Source of the DNA: Aequorivita echinoideorum
GTDB taxonomy: Bacteria > Bacteroidota > Bacteroidia > Flavobacteriales > Flavobacteriaceae
Direction: 5' to 3'
DNA: 64,000 nt
Assembly (NCBI RefSeq): GCF_018476645.1
Contig: NZ_JAHCTB010000001.1
Coordinates: 372,001-436,000 of the forward strand
Shown: piece after piece, positions 1-9,963 of the stretch
Position numbering within the stretch: position 1 is the stretch's first letter
How the letters are laid out: every line of letters starts with the position of its first letter
The notes under the pieces: model-generated
Told to the model about the DNA's origin: nothing
What the model saw: the letters and a program-made list of their open reading frames with translations, nothing else
The model's database searches: none
Position numbers and translations under genes: made by a program

Positions 1-1
1 C

Positions 2-811
2 GAGGTTATTATTTTCACTCCAGCCTATGATTGTTACGCGCCCACGGTAGAACTTTTTGGCGGAAATATTGTTCCAATTCAATTAAAACCTCCTTTTTAT
101 AATGTGGATTGGCAGAAAGTTGAAGATAAAATTTCTTCCAAAACGAAAATGATAATCATCAATTCACCACACAACCCCAGCGGAATGCTTTTTTCAGAAG
201 AAGATATGCTGCAGTTACAGGATTTGGCAGAAAAAAATAATCTTCTGGTTTTAAGTGATGAAGTTTATGAACATATTATTTTTGATGGAGAAGTGCACCA
301 AAGCGCTTCAAAGTTTGAAGCATTGGCGAAACGTAGTTTTATAACAGCCTCTTTCGGAAAAACATTTCACAATACAGGTTGGAAAACGGGCTATTGTGCC
401 GCGCCAGAAAACTTGATGAAAGAATTCCAAAAAGTGCATCAATTTGTGGTTTTCTGCGTAAATCATCCTATTCAAAAAGCATTGGCAACCTATTTGAAAC
501 ATGAAAAAAATTATTTGAAAATTCCTGATTTTTATCAGCAAAAGCGGGATCTTTTTCTTCATTTGTTGCGAAGGAGCAATTTTAAAATCATTCCTTCAAA
601 AGGAACTTATTTTCAAATGCTTGATTTTTCAGAAATTTCCAAAGAAAGCGATATAGCTTTTGCGGAAAGATTGACGAAGGAAATGAAAATTGCTACCATA
701 CCTACATCGGTTTTTAATGAGGGAAAAAGTGATTTTAAACAAATTCGTGTTTGTTTTGCAAAAACTGATGAAACGTTGATTAATGCCGCCAAGATTCTGA
801 ATTCAATTTAA
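2..811 (+). CDS. Methionine aminotransferase (PLP, class I/II), 5' end outside window
   Basis: The reading frame is open from base 2, so the gene starts upstream of the window; about 269 codons are present. The visible part is the large PLP domain second half and the C-terminal domain of a fold-type I aminotransferase. The segment NSPHNPSG carries the PLP-contacting Asn, LSDEVYEH carries the Asp/Tyr pair, and SFGKTFHNTGWKTGYC carries the Schiff-base lysine in the form typical of YbdL-like methionine aminotransferases. The family transfers the amino group between methionine or other amino acids and 2-oxo acids such as KMTB. An omega-amidase lies 3 kb downstream, the usual partner when glutamine is the amino donor. 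Other glutamine or aromatic transaminases of the same subgroup cannot be excluded. Confidence 0.85.
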   Translation, partial: EVIIFTPAYDCYAPTVELFGGNIVPIQLKPPFYNVDWQKVEDKISSKTKMIIINSPHNPSGMLFSEEDMLQLQDLAEKNNLLVLSDEVYEHIIFDGEVHQSASKFEALAKRSFITASFGKTFHNTGWKTGYCAAPENLMKEFQKVHQFVVFCVNHPIQKALATYLKHEKNYLKIPDFYQQKRDLFLHLLRRSNFKIIPSKGTYFQMLDFSEISKESDIAFAERLTKEMKIATIPTSVFNEGKSDFKQIRVCFAKTDETLINAAKILNSI

Positions 812-861
812 AATTTCTATTCAATAAATCTTTTCCATAGACAAAATCAATTGGTGGATTA

Positions 862-3183
<2,322 letters not shown>

Positions 3184-3207
3184 GTATTTTAAATAATCCA
3201 TAAAACC

Positions 3208-3241
3208 AAACAGAGTTGCATCTTATGTGGCTCTGTTTTTT
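3208..3241 (+). terminator. Rho-independent terminator after katG
   Basis: The 8-bp stem AAACAGAG (3208-3215) / CTCTGTTT (3231-3238) is followed by a T run. It lies 25 nt after the katG stop codon. Confidence 0.8.
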
Positions 3242-3340
3242 TACTTTTATAAGACTATGAAATTCAAAAAAAATTGCACCTCATATGAAGATGAATAATT
3301 TGGGCATTCCATCTTCCATTTTATCAAAAATTTTACACGG

Positions 3341-3811
3341 ATGAAAGAAAGATTATTTGATGCCATACGGCAAGAAGAAACTCGCGAAGTTTCAACAATA
3401 TTACAGGAAAATCCAGCATTGGTTTCAGAAAAGGATGCCCGCGGCTCTACCCCGCTATTGCTCGCCACTTATTACGGTCTCTACGATATTTCAGAAATGA
3501 TTTTAAAATATCCACAAAATATCGATGCGCAGGACGCCTCTGGTAATACGGCGTTGATGGGCGTTTGCTTCAAAGGTTTTGACAATATTGCGAAGCTGCT
3601 GTTGGAGCATAATGCCAATGTGAACGTGACAAATTTTAATGGTGCCACCGCGCTGATTTTTGCCGCCACCTTTGGCAGAAAAGGAATTGCAAGAATGCTT
3701 TTAGCAAACGGTGCAGATAAAAATCTAAAGGATGACCGTGGGCACACGGCTACAGATCACGCAAAAATGCAGGGAATCAGGGAAATGGTAGAATTGCTGG
3801 AAGCCCATTAA
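3341..3811 (+). CDS. Ankyrin-repeat protein, catalase-associated
   Basis: This 156-residue soluble protein is made of about four ankyrin repeats. Diagnostic pieces are GSTPLLLATYYG (about residue 37), GNTALMGVCFKG (about 69), GATALIFAATFGRKGIARML (about 103) and GHTATDHAKMQG (about 137). No signal peptide or membrane segment is visible. Single ankyrin genes beside catalases, such as ankB next to katB in Pseudomonas aeruginosa and Cj1386 next to katA in Campylobacter, support full catalase activity, in the latter case through haem handling. The same role is inferred here from position after katG. A terminator separates the two genes, so it may be transcribed partly on its own. Confidence 0.88.
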   Translation: MKERLFDAIRQEETREVSTILQENPALVSEKDARGSTPLLLATYYGLYDISEMILKYPQNIDAQDASGNTALMGVCFKGFDNIAKLLLEHNANVNVTNFNGATALIFAATFGRKGIARMLLANGADKNLKDDRGHTATDHAKMQGIREMVELLEAH

Positions 3812-3837
3812 TCTCCAAAGGGGGAACTCACAATTTT

Positions 3838-3867
3838 CCTGCAAGATTTTCAAAACCTTGAAGGTCT
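3838..3867. repeat. Dispersed hairpin repeat, copy A
   Basis: This 30-bp sequence begins CCTGCAAG and ends AAGGTCT, and can fold back on itself. It matches 25 of 30 positions of a second copy at 61594-61623. It sits between the ankyrin gene and the omega-amidase gene. Confidence 0.65.
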
Positions 3868-3887
3868 TTCAGAAGAACGAAAATACA

Positions 3888-4664
3888 ATGAAAAACAATC
3901 TCAAAATAACAATTATTCAGAGTGAATTGCACTGGGAAAACGCATCGGCCAACCGATCTATGTTTTCACAAAAAATTCAGCAAATTGAAGGCGAAACGGA
4001 TTTAATCGTATTGCCGGAAATGTTTTCAACAGGTTTTTCAATGAATGCAAAAAAACTTGCTGAAGAAAATAATGGCGAAACGTTGAATTGGATGATTTCC
4101 GAAGCAAAAAAGCACAACACAGCGATCACCGGAAGCGTGATAATTTCTGATAAAAATCATTTTTACAATCGCTTATTTTTCGTTTTTCCAGATGGAAGTT
4201 TTCAAAAATATGATAAGAAACACACCTTTACTTTAGCGAAGGAAAACGATGTTTATACCGAAGGAAACGACCGATTGATTTTGGATTATAAGGGGTGGAA
4301 AATCTGCCCGCTTATATGCTACGATCTCCGATTTCCCGTTTGGGCCAGAAATACAGAAGATTACGATTTTTTAATTTACGTTGCAAATTGGCCAAAAACC
4401 AGAACCTTGGCTTGGGATATCTTGCTTCGCGCACGAGCCATTGAAAATATGGCCTACTGCGTGGGTGTAAATAGGGTTGGTTTTGATGGAAATGACCACG
4501 AATATGTAGGCCACTCTGCGGTTTATGATGTACTTGGACAGCAGATTTCAGCTTCTTCCTTTGGCGAATTTTCACAAACGGTAACTTTGGAAAAGGAGCA
4601 CATCAAAAGCAATCGGGAACACCTTCAATTTTTGAATGACCGGGATTCTTTTACTTTAACGTAA
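3888..4664 (+). CDS. Omega-amidase / carbon-nitrogen hydrolase (YafV/Nit2 type)
   Basis: This 258-residue nitrilase-superfamily enzyme has the catalytic triad Glu44 (VLPEMFSTGF), Lys110 (YDKKHTF) and Cys144 (PLICYDLRFP). Family members of this size hydrolyse the amide of 2-oxoglutaramate or 2-oxosuccinamate, products of glutamine or asparagine transamination. This pulls methionine regeneration by the aminotransferase upstream in the window. The ATG at 3888 is chosen because the upstream in-frame TTG (3858) lies inside the hairpin repeat, and family members begin a few residues before KITIIQ. The 3' end overlaps the convergent Ig-like lipoprotein gene by 14 bp. Confidence 0.9.
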   Translation: MKNNLKITIIQSELHWENASANRSMFSQKIQQIEGETDLIVLPEMFSTGFSMNAKKLAEENNGETLNWMISEAKKHNTAITGSVIISDKNHFYNRLFFVFPDGSFQKYDKKHTFTLAKENDVYTEGNDRLILDYKGWKICPLICYDLRFPVWARNTEDYDFLIYVANWPKTRTLAWDILLRARAIENMAYCVGVNRVGFDGNDHEYVGHSAVYDVLGQQISASSFGEFSQTVTLEKEHIKSNREHLQFLNDRDSFTLT

Positions 4665-6255
4665 AAGTTTCGTTTAAACTCCAATTGGCGCGCACTTCAA
4701 TCTGCTTCGGATAGTAAATTATTCGTTCTGGCGATAGCCTGTTGAGAAAATTTCCCGTATCCCATCGGCCATTCCCGTTATCGTCGTAAATAATTCGAAG
4801 ATAGTATTTATCCGGATTGAGCGCTTCGAATAGAATATTTTGATTTTCGGTTAAATATTTTTCGGCAACCACTTCATATTTACTGTTTGTCAACTGTACT
4901 ATAATAGGAAATCGATTCACGTTGTTGAGCGTGAGCGCCATCGTTCCATAATCTGAAGCCGATTTGGTTGCCAGACTATATTTTAGCGTATCATTTTCTT
5001 TTCCAAAAAAATCTGTAATTGCGCCCGGATAAAGGCGTACACTATAGCTTTGATCTTCTCTCTTCGGAAAAAAAATATTTGCCGTGTTGTATTTTGAATC
5101 GATTTTAATTTCGGCAGAAATAAATGTGGAATCCTTTGCCATAACCTCAACTTTTTCGGCATTTACGGAGACAAGTGGGGTATTCGCGCTTAATTTGATG
5201 GTGTCATTCAATTTTATACTTGCGCTACCCAACGAACCAAATTTTAGGGAATCTGCATATAATTCCCGCATTCGAATTGTGGTAGTATCAATCTGATTTC
5301 GACTCGTAACCTTAAATGTTATGGAATCGGTCTCTATCGGCGGTTTGTACCAATAGTGGAGCGTATCTTTGTTGCGTTCGTTGTATGTGCGACTTTCAAA
5401 ATCCGGCGGCACGGTAGAAAGAACCTCAACAGCAAGACTGTCCTCTGGTCCGTAATAACCAAAGGTCATGTGGTTTTTTGCTTCCTGTTTTGGCCTGGCG
5501 AGGGAATATTCCGGTAATTCCTTAAAAAGCGTAACGGTGTAGGTACTATCCGTTGGTAGCGTTACAAAATCTGAAACAAAACCTATTTTATCATTTTGTG
5601 GCTGAAAAATGTAGTCGCTATTTTTTTCCTTTAAGGCCAAAAGCAAATATTGACCTTCTTTTAAATTGGAAAATTCAAAAGTTCCCGTGCTGTCTTTGGT
5701 AACGGTTATGTACGTTGGTTTTTCAGAATAAATCAAAGAGTCCGTAAATGTTTCGTTTGCTTCATAGAGCAAAACAGTTGTGGGAATTTCTGGCGCAACC
5801 AATTCTGCATCACGCACGCGGCCAGAAAGTTTAAGACTGTCTATATAACTTCCGGTAGAAAAAACGTATTTAAAATATTCGAATTTATTTTCCTCATTGT
5901 TGTCTACAATACTATTTCCAAAGTTGAAAGAATACGTGGTATTCGGTTTCAGCGTATCTAGAATTTTAATTTTTAGGATTCGGGACGTGTTTAAAGGCGT
6001 GATTACCGGAGTATATTTTAACGGTGGGGAAATTATGAGTTCCCTATTTACATCTTTCAATTTTATGTATTCATCAAAGCGAATTTCAATTTCATCACCA
6101 CTGAAATTCGTACTGTAATTTTCTGGAATACTGCGCACGATTACTGGAGGAATGGTATCCCGTGCGCCTCCATCTGGCGTTCCTTTTTTTGCGCAATCCA
6201 TAAACGAGAGCATAAATAGAAATGAAATGAAAAATAAAAGGAGGCGGTGCTTCAC
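4651..6255 (-). CDS. Ig-like domain lipoprotein
   Basis: This 534-residue secreted protein has a hydrophobic signal peptide ending LSFMDCAKKG, an apparent lipoprotein Cys with an unusual Asp at -1. The segment DTIPPVIVRSIPENYS followed by EIEIRFDEYI is characteristic of bacterial Ig-like (SbsA/Big_5) domains of Bacteroidetes lipoproteins; further beta-rich modules follow. The GTG at 6255 is preferred because it places the signal peptide at the N-terminus. An upstream TTG at 6306 would add 17 residues and overlap comF by 8 bp. It is probably co-transcribed with comF. The exact function is unknown; a cell-envelope location is inferred. Confidence 0.8.
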   Translation of the reverse strand: MKHRLLLFFISFLFMLSFMDCAKKGTPDGGARDTIPPVIVRSIPENYSTNFSGDEIEIRFDEYIKLKDVNRELIISPPLKYTPVITPLNTSRILKIKILDTLKPNTTYSFNFGNSIVDNNEENKFEYFKYVFSTGSYIDSLKLSGRVRDAELVAPEIPTTVLLYEANETFTDSLIYSEKPTYITVTKDSTGTFEFSNLKEGQYLLLALKEKNSDYIFQPQNDKIGFVSDFVTLPTDSTYTVTLFKELPEYSLARPKQEAKNHMTFGYYGPEDSLAVEVLSTVPPDFESRTYNERNKDTLHYWYKPPIETDSITFKVTSRNQIDTTTIRMRELYADSLKFGSLGSASIKLNDTIKLSANTPLVSVNAEKVEVMAKDSTFISAEIKIDSKYNTANIFFPKREDQSYSVRLYPGAITDFFGKENDTLKYSLATKSASDYGTMALTLNNVNRFPIIVQLTNSKYEVVAEKYLTENQNILFEALNPDKYYLRIIYDDNGNGRWDTGNFLNRLSPERIIYYPKQIEVRANWSLNETFTLK

Positions 6256-6298
6256 TGCGAAAGTCTGATTAAATTTTTTCAAAAATAAACAATAACTT

Positions 6299-6961
6299 TT
6301 AGGCAATGGCTATGGTGGCAACACTTATGGTAACATTCTGGGCTTTCTGCAATTGCAGCGCACATTTTTCAAGGGTGGCGCCTGTGGTAATAATATCATC
6401 CACCAATAAGATGTGCTTCCCGATTATGGATTCCAAATTTTTGCTTTCAAAAACTTCTTCGGCCTCAAAACGAAGTATCCGGGTCTTGAAAACCTGCGAG
6501 CCAGATTTTGAGACTTTTAGCAAAACATCATCTTTATAAGGAATGGTGAGTGCTTTTGCAATTTCCTTCCCAAATCCTTCCACTTGATTATAACCGCGTT
6601 TTTTCAGTTTTTGTTTGTGAAGCGGCACGGGAATTACCATATCAACATTTTTATAGGATTCAATTTCTGAAAGTTCAGCGCCAAGCCATTTGCCGAAATA
6701 ACCGCTAATCTTTTCTTGTTTTCGGTATTTTAAATTATGGAGAACTTCCTGTGTTATTCCCCTTTTTTGAAATTTGAGCAGTGCGGTGGCATTTGCAATG
6801 GGTACTCTTCCGTAGAACATATTTTTCATAAACTCATCCCCGGACTTATGGAATTGAGCCAAGGGAAGTCTATGAACGCACTCGCCACAAATAATTTCCT
6901 CATCACTCATTAACAGTTCTTTACACCCAGCGCAAATTTTTGGAAAAAGTAGATTTAACAT
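6299..6961 (-). CDS. comF: ComF family phosphoribosyltransferase-like protein
   Basis: This 220-residue protein has an N-terminal four-cysteine zinc ribbon (CAGCKELL, then CGEC) followed by a type I phosphoribosyltransferase fold. The PRPP-binding loop is VDDIITTGATLEKCA near residue 190, and KKRGYNQ (about 124) is the conserved ComF segment. ComF proteins take part in DNA uptake in competent bacteria; whether this species is transformable is not shown. The gene precedes the Ig-like lipoprotein gene on the same strand. Confidence 0.92.
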   Translation of the reverse strand: MLNLLFPKICAGCKELLMSDEEIICGECVHRLPLAQFHKSGDEFMKNMFYGRVPIANATALLKFQKRGITQEVLHNLKYRKQEKISGYFGKWLGAELSEIESYKNVDMVIPVPLHKQKLKKRGYNQVEGFGKEIAKALTIPYKDDVLLKVSKSGSQVFKTRILRFEAEEVFESKNLESIIGKHILLVDDIITTGATLEKCALQLQKAQNVTISVATIAIA

Positions 6962-6992
6962 CTTTTAAGAATTTTTACCATTTTATAAACGT

Positions 6993-7020
6993 TTGTTAAA
7001 GAAATACCTACCTAATTTTA
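6993..7020 (+). promoter_or_regulatory. Promoter of the coiled-coil protein gene
   Basis: TTG (6993-6995), a 17-nt spacer and TAATTTTA (7013-7020) fit the Bacteroidetes -33/-7 pattern with one deviation at the last base. The downstream ATG is at 7046. Confidence 0.5.
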
Positions 7021-7045
7021 CCGCGTTATCTAAAACTTACTGATT

Positions 7046-7927
7046 ATGAGTACAGAAAATAATAGCGGTAAATTCAAAATACTGATTGGCGTACTTTCAG
7101 TCTTGCTTATCGCCTTGGCAGTTTACACTGTTACGTTATTTAACGACCGCGAAAACACGGTTTCAAACCTAGAACAGCAAAAAGCAGACATCGAGCAAGA
7201 ACTTGAAGGTCTCATCGCTAATTATGATGAGGTTATCAAAGATAACGAATTAAAGGACAAAGATTTATTGGCAGCTCGAGAAAGAATTACCGTTTTATTG
7301 GATTCCGTGAAAGGTGCTAAAGCTAATTTAGCTTTGATAGACCGCTATAAAATTGAAGTAGGAAAATTGAAGCAGGAACGTGCCATGCTATTTAAAAGAG
7401 CAGATAGTTTGATTGCTGCGAACAAACAGTTGGCAATGGAGCGTGATAGCACAAATGTGGCCCTTACCAATACTATAAAAGTTGTGGATTCCGTAAATAT
7501 GGAAAATATGGCGATGAATGAAACAATTAGAAAGGGTTCTATTGTGAAGGCTACCGATCTTCGGGGAGAAGCCGTAATTGTTAGAAATAGCGGAAAGGTA
7601 GTGGACACAAAACGTTCCAGCCGTGCAGATAAAATCAGGGCGTGCTTTACCATGGCCCCGAACGCCATTGCCCAAAAAGGAGATAGAACGCTTTATGTTC
7701 AGGTAATTAACCCTAGGAATAAAACTTTGGGAGACAATGCTTCAAAACAATTTGAAAACAAACTGGTTAATTACAGTGCGAGCTCCAATGTTTTCTACGA
7801 AAATGATGAACTTGATGTGTGTATTCTCGTAAATGCAACCGAAGCTGATTTAATTGAAGGTAGATATACCATAAACCTTTACGATGGTGAAAATCTAGTA
7901 GCTACTACTGCAATGCAATTAAAATAA
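7046..7927 (+). CDS. Membrane-anchored coiled-coil protein of unknown function
   Basis: This 293-residue protein has a short cytoplasmic head, one transmembrane helix at about residues 10-31 (ILIGVLSVLLIALAVYTVTL) and a long charged coiled coil from about 35 to 165. A C-terminal beta-rich domain (about 170-293) contains ARSSRADKIRACFTM-like and YVQVINPRNKTLGDN segments. The arrangement suggests an inner-membrane anchor with a periplasmic coiled coil carrying a globular tip. Similar proteins are common in Flavobacteria, but I do not know a function. The gene stands alone, with its own promoter and a strong terminator. Confidence 0.85.
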   Translation: MSTENNSGKFKILIGVLSVLLIALAVYTVTLFNDRENTVSNLEQQKADIEQELEGLIANYDEVIKDNELKDKDLLAARERITVLLDSVKGAKANLALIDRYKIEVGKLKQERAMLFKRADSLIAANKQLAMERDSTNVALTNTIKVVDSVNMENMAMNETIRKGSIVKATDLRGEAVIVRNSGKVVDTKRSSRADKIRACFTMAPNAIAQKGDRTLYVQVINPRNKTLGDNASKQFENKLVNYSASSNVFYENDELDVCILVNATEADLIEGRYTINLYDGENLVATTAMQLK

Positions 7928-7970
7928 GGCATATACTATTAATTTAAAGTATAATTCAAAATAAATGAAG

Positions 7971-8000
7971 CCGCTGTGAGATGTTCACAGCGGTTTTTTT
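7971..8000 (+). terminator. Terminator between coiled-coil gene and glyS
   Basis: The perfect 9-bp stem CCGCTGTGA (7971-7979) / TCACAGCGG (7985-7993) is followed by seven T. The T run merges into the -7 element of glyS. Confidence 0.9.
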
Positions 8001-8007
8001 ATTTTTG
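8000..8007 (+). promoter_or_regulatory. -7 element of glyS, leaderless arrangement
   Basis: TATTTTTG ends 4 nt before the glyS ATG at 8012. No clear TTG is present at -33. With a start site about 5-7 nt downstream of the box, the transcript would begin at or next to the start codon. Confidence 0.5.
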
Positions 8008-8011
8008 CGCT

Positions 8012-9550
8012 ATGGCAAACAACAGCGAAGATCAGTTCAAAAAAGTTATTTCACACGCAAAGGAATACGGTTACATTTTTGCTTCAAGTGAAATTTACGA
8101 CGGCCTAAGTGCCGTTTATGATTATGCCCAAAACGGTGCAGAATTAAAGAAAAATATACGTGAGTACTGGTGGCGAAGCATGGTTTACATGCACCAAAAT
8201 ATTGTGGGCATCGATTCTGCAATATTGATGCACCCCACCACTTGGAAAGCCTCGGGTCACATTGATGCTTTTAACGATCCGCTTATAGATAATAAAGATT
8301 CAAAAAAAAGATATCGTGCCGATGTTTTAATTGAGGACCACGCCGAAAAAATTTATCAAAAGGCACAAAAGGAGATTGAAAAAGCTCGCGGCCGTTTTGG
8401 TGAAAGTTTTGATGAAGAGCAATATAAAACAACCAATCCGCGAGTCGTCAAATATCTTGAAGATCACAAAAACATGCTTTCAAGAATGGCGAAATCCTTG
8501 GAAAATGAGGATTTGGCTGATGTGAAAGCGCTTATTGAAGAATTGGAAATAGCAGATCCGGATACTGGATCAAAAAACTGGACGGAAGTTCGCCAATTCA
8601 ATTTAATGTTTGGAACAAAACTGGGCGCTTCCGCAGAAAATGCAATGGATCTTTATCTTCGGCCGGAAACCGCCCAAGGAATATTTGTGAATTTTCTGAA
8701 TGTCCAAAAAAGTGGGCGCATGAAAATTCCTTTTGGAATTGCCCAAACCGGAAAAGCCTTTAGAAATGAAATAGTTGCTCGCCAGTTTATATTCCGTATG
8801 CGGGAATTTGAACAAATGGAAATGCAATTTTTTGTACGTCCCGGTGAAGAATTGAAATGGTATGAATACTGGAAGGAAACCCGCTTGAAATGGCATCTTT
8901 CATTGGGAATGGGAGAAGAAAATTACCGTTTTCACGATCACGAAAAATTGGCGCATTACGCAAATGCCGCAGCAGATATTGAATTCAATTTCCCTTTTGG
9001 CTTCAAGGAACTGGAAGGAATACATTCCCGCACCGATTTTGATTTAAAGGCTCACGAGAAACATTCAGGAAAGAAATTACAATTTTTTGATCCAGAAATG
9101 AATGAAAGTTATGTACCCTATGTTGTTGAAACTTCAATAGGCCTCGATAGAATGTTTCTTGCCGTGTTGAGCAATTCGTTGCAGGATGAAACCCTTGAGG
9201 ATGGAAGTACCCGCACCGTGCTTAAAATCCCAGCTATTCTGGCTCCCGTAAAAGCAGCCGTTCTCCCGCTGATTAAAAGGGATGGCCTGCCAGAAATAGC
9301 ACAAAAAATCATTGAAGATTTGCAGTGGGACTATAATGTAACGTATGATGAAAAAGATGCCGTGGGAAGACGTTACCGACGTCAAGATGCAGCGGGAACG
9401 CCTTTCTGCATTACCGTGGACCATCAAACCATTGAGGATAATACCGTGACCATTCGCCATCGCGATAGTATGGAGCAGGAACGAATTGCCATAAGTGAAA
9501 TTTCAGAAAAAATGAGGGAATCTATTTCCTTCAAAAATTGGTTGAAATAA
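8012..9550 (+). CDS. glyS: Glycyl-tRNA synthetase (alpha2 type)
   Basis: This 512-residue class II aminoacyl-tRNA synthetase charges tRNA-Gly. The N-terminal region contains WWRSMVYMHQNIVG and HPTTWKASGH. Motif 2 is in FRNEIVARQFIFRMREFEQMEM-like sequence, preceded by YLRPETAQGIFVNF. Motif 3 is in VETSIGLDRMFLAVL, and the anticodon-binding domain covers about 400-512. This is the single-chain homodimeric form rather than the alpha2beta2 form. The ATG at 8012 is chosen; the in-frame GTG at 7976 lies inside the terminator hairpin. Confidence 0.97.
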   Translation: MANNSEDQFKKVISHAKEYGYIFASSEIYDGLSAVYDYAQNGAELKKNIREYWWRSMVYMHQNIVGIDSAILMHPTTWKASGHIDAFNDPLIDNKDSKKRYRADVLIEDHAEKIYQKAQKEIEKARGRFGESFDEEQYKTTNPRVVKYLEDHKNMLSRMAKSLENEDLADVKALIEELEIADPDTGSKNWTEVRQFNLMFGTKLGASAENAMDLYLRPETAQGIFVNFLNVQKSGRMKIPFGIAQTGKAFRNEIVARQFIFRMREFEQMEMQFFVRPGEELKWYEYWKETRLKWHLSLGMGEENYRFHDHEKLAHYANAAADIEFNFPFGFKELEGIHSRTDFDLKAHEKHSGKKLQFFDPEMNESYVPYVVETSIGLDRMFLAVLSNSLQDETLEDGSTRTVLKIPAILAPVKAAVLPLIKRDGLPEIAQKIIEDLQWDYNVTYDEKDAVGRRYRRQDAAGTPFCITVDHQTIEDNTVTIRHRDSMEQERIAISEISEKMRESISFKNWLK

Positions 9551-9925
9551 TTATTCGTCCCTATTCTCAATGGCATTCAGTTCTACGGGATTCGCTTTGC
9601 TACAGCGGTTGGCGCGGCGCAGTCCTGTGAATTTTACCCAAACCGTTTGCCCATCTCGATGAAATTCATCACTTAAATTGATGGGATCTACGTAGTAAAA
9701 TTCGGTTTTATCGTCTTTTAATTGAATAGTATATCGGCAATCATCCTCAATATCCGAAAAAATTATCCTTCCCGGAAGGTATCCATCCTCAAGCATCTTT
9801 TCAGCCGAAATTTTTTCGGCAATAACTTCACGTTCATTCTCCCTTTCATCTTGGGGAACTCTTTCCAAAGGCTTGCATGATAGGGTTATCATTACAAAAA
9901 CGAGTAGCGTAATTTTTGACAGCAT
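9551..9925 (-). CDS. Small hypothetical lipoprotein
   Basis: This 124-residue protein has a lipoprotein signal (LVFVMITLSC, acylated Cys17), an acidic linker rich in Glu and Arg, and a short beta-rich domain with two cysteines. The family is not recognised. Its stop codon abuts the glyS stop codon, so the two genes converge with no spacer. It lies downstream of the large outer-membrane protein gene on the same strand, 38 nt away, and may share its transcript. Confidence 0.7.
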   Translation of the reverse strand: MLSKITLLVFVMITLSCKPLERVPQDERENEREVIAEKISAEKMLEDGYLPGRIIFSDIEDDCRYTIQLKDDKTEFYYVDPINLSDEFHRDGQTVWVKFTGLRRANRCSKANPVELNAIENRDE

Positions 9926-9963
9926 TTATATTTTTTTGAAAGTGAAGTTGAAAGGTACAAAAT

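Noticed and set aside
3858-3887. TTG start for the omega-amidase at 3858
   Set aside because: It lies inside the dispersed hairpin repeat and adds ten residues not expected in the family.
7976-8011. GTG start for glyS at 7976
   Set aside because: It lies within the terminator hairpin; the ATG at 8012 gives the normal N-terminus.
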